Positions 59,060 through 64,000 of a DNA stretch of 64,000 nucleotides are shown here, in pieces; position 1 is the stretch's first letter; every line of letters begins with the position of its first letter. The notes under the pieces are model-generated. The model was given only the letters and a program-made list of their open reading frames with translations. It had not been told where the DNA came from and ran no database searches. A program made the position numbers and the translations under genes. The DNA lies in NCBI RefSeq assembly GCF_026213295.1, contig NC_079420.1, positions 9,719,182 through 9,783,181 on the forward strand, in the 5' to 3' direction. The DNA is from Gadus chalcogrammus (Eukaryota > Chordata > Actinopteri > Gadiformes > Gadidae).

Positions 59060-59770
59060 GCTCATTACCGCCCCTTTGTCTCTGGCTCATCCCACCCCGA
59101 CCTCACATTACCCGCGCGTCCTTCCTCTTTTTGGCTCAGGTCATTTCCCCGCCGCCGTGCCACCACTCCAGGCCGTCCCATAACGGATTATGCGGTTGAA
59201 TCGAGACGTCAGCCGGTGGCTGGCTGGCGACGGGCTCCTCGGCTGTCCTGCCCCCGTACATCCCTCCACGCTCCAATTTAGATTCCTCCGCTCCGCTTGT
59301 CACGCAGAATCGCTGCGCTGGCAGATTTATGCAGGGGCCCTGGCTTTCAGAGCACACACTTGCCCTGTGGTTATCTGAGGATGTATTAATAACAATCATA
59401 ATGAAACAGTGTTGCGGTTTCATCACATTCACGGACCCGAGATTTGTGGGCCTCGCCGACACCCCGATCCCCGGGAGTGAGGTAAGGGAGTCAATTAGCC
59501 AGCGATGGAAAGACAGCCATTACTCAGCTATTCACCAGCCTGTTTATATAAATCAGCCGTTATCACGTCTTATGCATCCGCCAATTCAGTAAATAAGCGC
59601 CTGGGTGCCTGAATGAAAAAAAAAAAGAAACGGGCGTATTATTATCATCTGACAAGACCTAATTTATTAATTAGCTTAGTTGAATTGCAGTGTAATAATT
59701 AGCATGGCAGGGTGCTATGAACACAGATATCAACCCAGACGCATCCTTTCATTTAATCAGATTAGCTGTG
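59060..59770. promoter_or_regulatory. furin: Candidate intronic regulatory element (unproven)
   Basis: Repeat-free, unique-looking 700-bp stretch with many TAAT/ATTA cores (59520-59760), for example tattaattagcttag and gtaataattagcat. It sits between two large microsatellites inside the furin intron. This sequence character resembles vertebrate conserved non-coding enhancers, but no alignment was possible. Confidence 0.25.
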
Positions 59771-60205
59771 TGGTCTCTACGTTCTGCAGCCAGCGGGGAA
59801 GAGGGAAAGGGAAGGCGAAACCTCCTCTATGTTTCCCCGAGGTTTCGCCTGCTGTTTGCTTACCTCTCCTGATTCATTATTCCGGCCCCCTTTCGTTGCT
59901 CGCTGCTCAGTGCACACAGAGGACAGGGTGAGCGCAGCGGCTAGGATTAATGTCAAGTGTTTTTTTTTTGGTGTTAGTTTGGTTGTTTGAATGAATTATT
60001 CACAACAAGGGGGTATCAGAAGGCCGCTCGACAAACACCGGCTTGGAGCTAACTGCCTCGCTGCAGGGAGGGGGGCCGTGTGTGTGTGTGGGTGGGGGGG
60101 CGCCCCTCCAGGAGAAGGATCCGTCCCCCCTGCCGTCTCCCCTCCTCTACTGGCCCCCCCCACGGCCCATCATCATCCGTCCTGCCCACACCCTTTGTCC
60201 AGAAT

Positions 60206-60285
60206 CAGTTCTCCCTTTTCTCCTCATCCTTCTCCTCCTCCTCTCTGCATCCCTCCCTCCCTTACTCTTCAGTTCCATGCACCCT

Positions 60286-60326
<41 letters not shown>

Positions 60327-60334
60327 CTCTCTCT

Positions 60335-60414
<80 letters not shown>

Positions 60415-60425
60415 ATGTCTCTCAT
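60206..60425 (+). repeat. Direct duplication copy 2 with long (CT)n
   Basis: agttctcccttttctcctca, tcctcctcctctctgcatcc, ctccctcccttactcttcag and ttccatgcaccctgct match 58003-58083. A (ct)n run follows at 60287-60412 with cgct and ttct interruptions. CT-rich sequence continues to about 60610. Confidence 0.87.
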
Positions 60426-60831
60426 TCAATTTCCCTTCATCTCTCTTTTATCATCTCTCTCTCTCTCTCATGCTTTCTCTTCATCTCTCTTTCTCAATCT
60501 GTCCCACTCTCTCCACTCTCTCTTCCTCTCCCAATACTCATCTCTCTCTTTTCCCCAATCCCTCTCTCTCCATATCTCCCTTCATCTCTCCAACCCTCTC
60601 CCTCTATATCTGCTCTCTGGCCTTGTGAAGACGAGGCTGTCCCCAGTGGGCCTTCAGTAATGATTGCTCCGGCGCCACTTCAAATGGACGCCTGTGCGTC
60701 GAGAGCATGTGAGGCTCAGTGCCTCCTTCCTCCTCCGTCCCGCTACATGGCTGGTGGTTTCCTTCTACACCTTTGGTTTTGATTAGCCTCTTGGCGGCTC
60801 TGTGTTCTGCTGTCATTGAAAGAGACGAGGG

Positions 60832-60835
<4 letters not shown>

Positions 60836-60878
<43 letters not shown>

Positions 60879-60900
60879 AAGGAGAGAGAGATAGTCAGAG
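60836..60900. repeat. (GA)n microsatellite
   Basis: gaga run at 60837-60875, then gggaaggagagaga. Confidence 0.95.
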
Positions 60901-60909
60901 AGTTATGTG

Positions 60910-62500
60910 TTTACTCTATTGTATTTTACAACTTCAACAATCACTCCTACATCTATCAGCCAATGTGAAAGGGTCACAAGATACACACGGAGAGGGACAG
61001 GGCGGCGACGGCAGAGACAGGATGAGGACACACAAAACCAACCTCCGTAGCTCGTAAGCCGTGGAGCCGTCCCTCCACCTGAAACACATCAAACACCGAC
61101 CCACTCTGAGTCCTCCGCCAGTCTCTGTCTGGAGAAGCGTACAGGTAGTCAGAAGATTAAAGACAATCACAACGCGGCCTTCAAAGAGCGGTGTGTGTAG
61201 CTTGGTAAAAAGCGGCTGCGCTTGTAATCAATGTCTTCAGTGACGGCGTAAAAGCTGTCTGAACCCGCATGCTAATAGAGAGATAGCGAGTGTGAGTGCT
61301 TTATCGTCTGCCGTCCTGTGGTGGGAGATGTATCGGGGGGTTGCTCCTGTCCTCGGGCCATGTGAAATATGTGGCTGGGCTGACACCGGCGTGGAGATAA
61401 ACGTGGCTGCCTCGCGGAAGAATGAAATGAAAAGTGTTATACTGCTCGTGTTTGAGGAAAAGAAAAGAAACCCGAGGTAAATGGAAGCTTCAGAAGCACA
61501 ACGCCTGCGATACAAAGGAGAATAATCTGCGGAAAACAAACGCTATGGATGAGAAGGAAACACCTCCTTTGTTTCATTTCACGTTAATTTAATCAAAGGA
61601 TTTTACGGTTATTGTTGACATGAAGTCATGATGGAAAAACACGCACACACACACACACACACCCAGAAATAAACACTCAGACACACACACGCACACACTC
61701 ACATACACAGACACACACACACACATCATGACATGAAGTCATGATGGTAAATAACGTTGCTCTGTTTCACTTGTTAATTTGAATAAATCCATGCCACCAT
61801 GAGGTCTGCACATAACTGAAGCACAGAAATAGCTTGCTGAATAAAGAATTCCCTTTGAACAGTGTTTGACTTTGATTCCATGCACTTATAAATGTGTGGG
61901 TGTGCGTGCATTCTTTTAAAGTACACGTTCTTCCGTGCAGATTCTTTGCAGAGCTCAGAAAGAATAGTGTCACACCTTGTGTGACACTATTCGTGTATGT
62001 GTGGGTCTTTTTGTGAGTGTGTTTGTGTGTGAGGTTAAGTGGGCGTGTGTGTTAGTCCACACGTAGAGGTGTGTGTGTGTGTGTGTGTGTGTTAATTTTT
62101 GTGCATGTGTGTGTGTGCACATGCGTGCATGTGCACATTTGGGCAGCCGTGCACATTGTGGGTAGCCTGGTCCTACCAGACTCTCGTACTTCATTTCATT
62201 TGTACAGAGAGTCTGGCCACTCTCCATTGACAAACATTAACTCACTTGAAGGCGCGTGTCTGGTGGAGTTTAAAACTATTGGATCTGCCCAGTGCCACTC
62301 TGGATCTGCCATAACCAATTGCTAACGTTTGACTACTACAACTGAAACTAGCGCACAACCTCAACGTCATTGTTCTCACCCAATCCCTCTGTTGGTTAAT
62401 TGAACGTAGGCGAGAGGAGCCCGGCTACATTGTTGGAGCATGTCTTACGTAATAGCTGTGTGTTGGGTTATCTGGATGGCATATTGCTGCAGGTGACTCA
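60910..62500. other. Intron; no exon recognised
   Basis: Mostly unique-looking. CA-rich stretches lie at 61643-61725, with tgaagtcatgatgg on both sides (61621 and 61735). A short inverted pair, gtgtcacaccttgtgtgacac, lies at about 61969-61989. TG-rich sequence lies at 61990-62135. Confidence 0.45.
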
Positions 62501-62509
62501 TTTTGTCAC

Positions 62510-62614
<105 letters not shown>

Positions 62615-62713
62615 GTGTTTGGGGAGTACTACCACTTCAGGCATCACGGTGTGGAGAAGAGGTCCCTGTCCAGCCATAGAGGGACCCACGTTCGACTGCA
62701 GAGCGAGCAGCAG
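62615..62713 (+). CDS. furin: Furin-type proprotein convertase, second coding exon (prodomain)
   Basis: A 99-nt phase 0/0 exon of 33 codons: VFGEYYHFRHHGVEKRSLSS then HRGTHVRLQSEQQ, ending at donor gtatgc. It matches furin IFGDYYHFWHRGVTKRSLSP-type sequence. The pH-sensing histidine after YYHFx (His69 in human furin) is present as H77 of this protein. The secondary autoprocessing site reads HGVEKR|SL, where human furin has RGVTKR|SL. The primary RxKR site and the catalytic domain are expected in later exons; none is visible up to base 64000. Confidence 0.87.
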
Positions 62714-62717
62714 GTAT

Positions 62718-63058
62718 GCCTTTCTGTCTCTCTGTATGTTTGTCTCTCTGTCTGTCTGTCTGTCTCTCTGTCTATCTTGCTGGTTGTCTGTCTGTATGTC
62801 TGCTTCCCTGTGTGTTGCCTTGTTTCTCTGCCTGTCTCTCTGTCTTTGTGTCTGTGTGTCTCTCGCTCTGTTCTCTGTGTTTGTCCGTCTGTCCAGCTGT
62901 CTGTCCGTCCGTCTGTCTGTACGTCTGTCCGTCTATCTGCCTGTCTGTCTGTCTTTCTTAGTGTCTTTTTGTCTGTGGGTCTCTCGTCTCTCGTTCTGTC
63001 GCTAGTTCCCTGTGTCTGTCTGTCTGTTTGTCAGTCTGTCTGTCTGCCTTCACTCAGC
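62718..63058. repeat. furin: (CTGT/TCTG)n-rich tract
   Basis: ctgtctgt and tctctgtc tetramers in varied order over about 340 bp, beginning 5 bp after the donor of furin coding exon 2. Confidence 0.9.
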
Positions 63059-63059
63059 T

Positions 63060-63840
63060 TGCTGCAGTCTCTCAAACCAGCAGGGAGAGGCAAAACGGCT
63101 GATTGTATTTCCTATATTAAGGGCTGTAAGTTTATCAGGGCGTAATAACATTACTGTCAGTGTGGATCCTCCGCTGCCTACCAAACCGCCCGTCCATCCA
63201 GCTCCCAGACACCCCTGGGTGATGGATGGAAATATGTGAAATGGCTTTTCTGATAGCAAACAACAAGGGATGCGCCTGTCTTGTTGTTGTGTATCCGACT
63301 GCGTTTGAGTTTTCTGCTACACCTGAATGTAAATGTCAGCGGAACTCAGGAATCAAGAGCTCTTTCCCCTCGACCAATCACATCAGACTTCACAAGCCCC
63401 ACTCTGCTCCTGGGATCGCACCATCATAAATGCCGCAGATCTAGTTTCCTCCTCACCCTTTATCTGCTAATTGGTTGTAGAAATAGTTTGACTTGCATAT
63501 GTAACCACGTGGGATGTGGTACAGTTGCACATTTAGTTGCAACGTTCTACCACATTAAACAGAGCGGAGGACATGTTCCACCGCACACGCTGGAACGATC
63601 ACAGAAATAGATGTATAGTTGGCAGGCAGGCCTGTCGCAGTGTTCGCTTTATGATGAGCACACTACAATAGGTATACGTGTCCCTTACTCGAAACCACAG
63701 GCCATCTGCTGCAATTCATTTGGTGTAACCCGATGAATGTGTCATCTCTACTGAATGAAAAGGCATATTTCTCTCCTCCTCTCCACGCTGAGAGCCAGCG
63801 GGTGATGAGCGATCTGGCGCATACTGACTGCCTGCTGCCC
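63060..63840. other. Intron of furin-type gene; no exon recognised
   Basis: Unique-looking sequence. The next furin exon (expected to encode the VQW..QQ..R.KR prodomain end) is not here. Confidence 0.5.
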
Positions 63841-63846
63841 CCCTAA

Positions 63847-63995
63847 CACACGCACACACACACACACACACACGCACACGCAAGCACACACACACACACA
63901 CGCACATACGCACACACGTACACGCACATACGCAGGCACACACACGCAAACATAAACACTCACACACAGACACATAAACACTCATACACACACAA
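63847..63995. repeat. (CA)n / (CACG) microsatellite
   Basis: cacaca runs with cgca, tacg and gaca interruptions to the end of the window. Confidence 0.93.
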
Positions 63996-64000
63996 ACCCT

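Overview
This window is vertebrate genomic DNA, almost certainly from a ray-finned (teleost) fish. The reasons are split genes with GT-AG introns, several fish-type tRNA-derived SINEs, hAT-like and GGGCCC-type DNA transposon remnants, and a very high load of (CA/GT)n, (CT)n and longer minisatellite arrays. Such STR density is well known from codfishes (Gadidae), but that assignment is only a guess. No prokaryotic genes, rRNA, tRNA genes or CRISPR arrays are visible.

Left part (364-7699, minus strand): eleven exons with matching splice phases form one gene. Reading 5' to 3' on the minus strand, it encodes a trihelix Myb/SANT-like DNA-binding domain, an acidic linker, a basic NLS-like patch, a charged coiled coil and then a fold-type-I PLP enzyme of the ACC synthase-like (ACCS/ACCSL) family. 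The DNA-binding part and the enzyme start share an open exon, so the fusion does not depend on a guessed splice. One expected enzyme exon could not be found, and the 3' exons lie left of the window. This fusion is the most interesting object here.

Middle (about 7.7-24 kb): a repeat-dense region. It holds a 25-bp minisatellite, two copies of a ~550-bp sequence in inverted orientation about 9 kb apart (8465-9003 and 18135-18720), a 167-bp satellite, a 21-bp minisatellite, and an unrecognised minus-strand gene or pseudogene (12.07-15.57 kb) whose core is a GC-rich Gly/Pro VNTR built of exon-intron-like units. Further right are a tRNA-like SINE, a 1.15-kb non-autonomous DNA transposon and a large CT/ACTC tract.

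Right part (25.1-62.7 kb, plus strand): the first two coding exons of a furin-type proprotein convertase (signal peptide and prodomain), separated by a ~37-kb intron packed with tandem repeats, MITEs, SINEs and a LINE fossil. The 3' splice site of the second coding exon is directly preceded by about 50 TG dinucleotides in place of a normal polypyrimidine tract. No other protein-coding gene was recognised in the intron. The two identifiable genes are not functionally linked in any way visible in the sequence.
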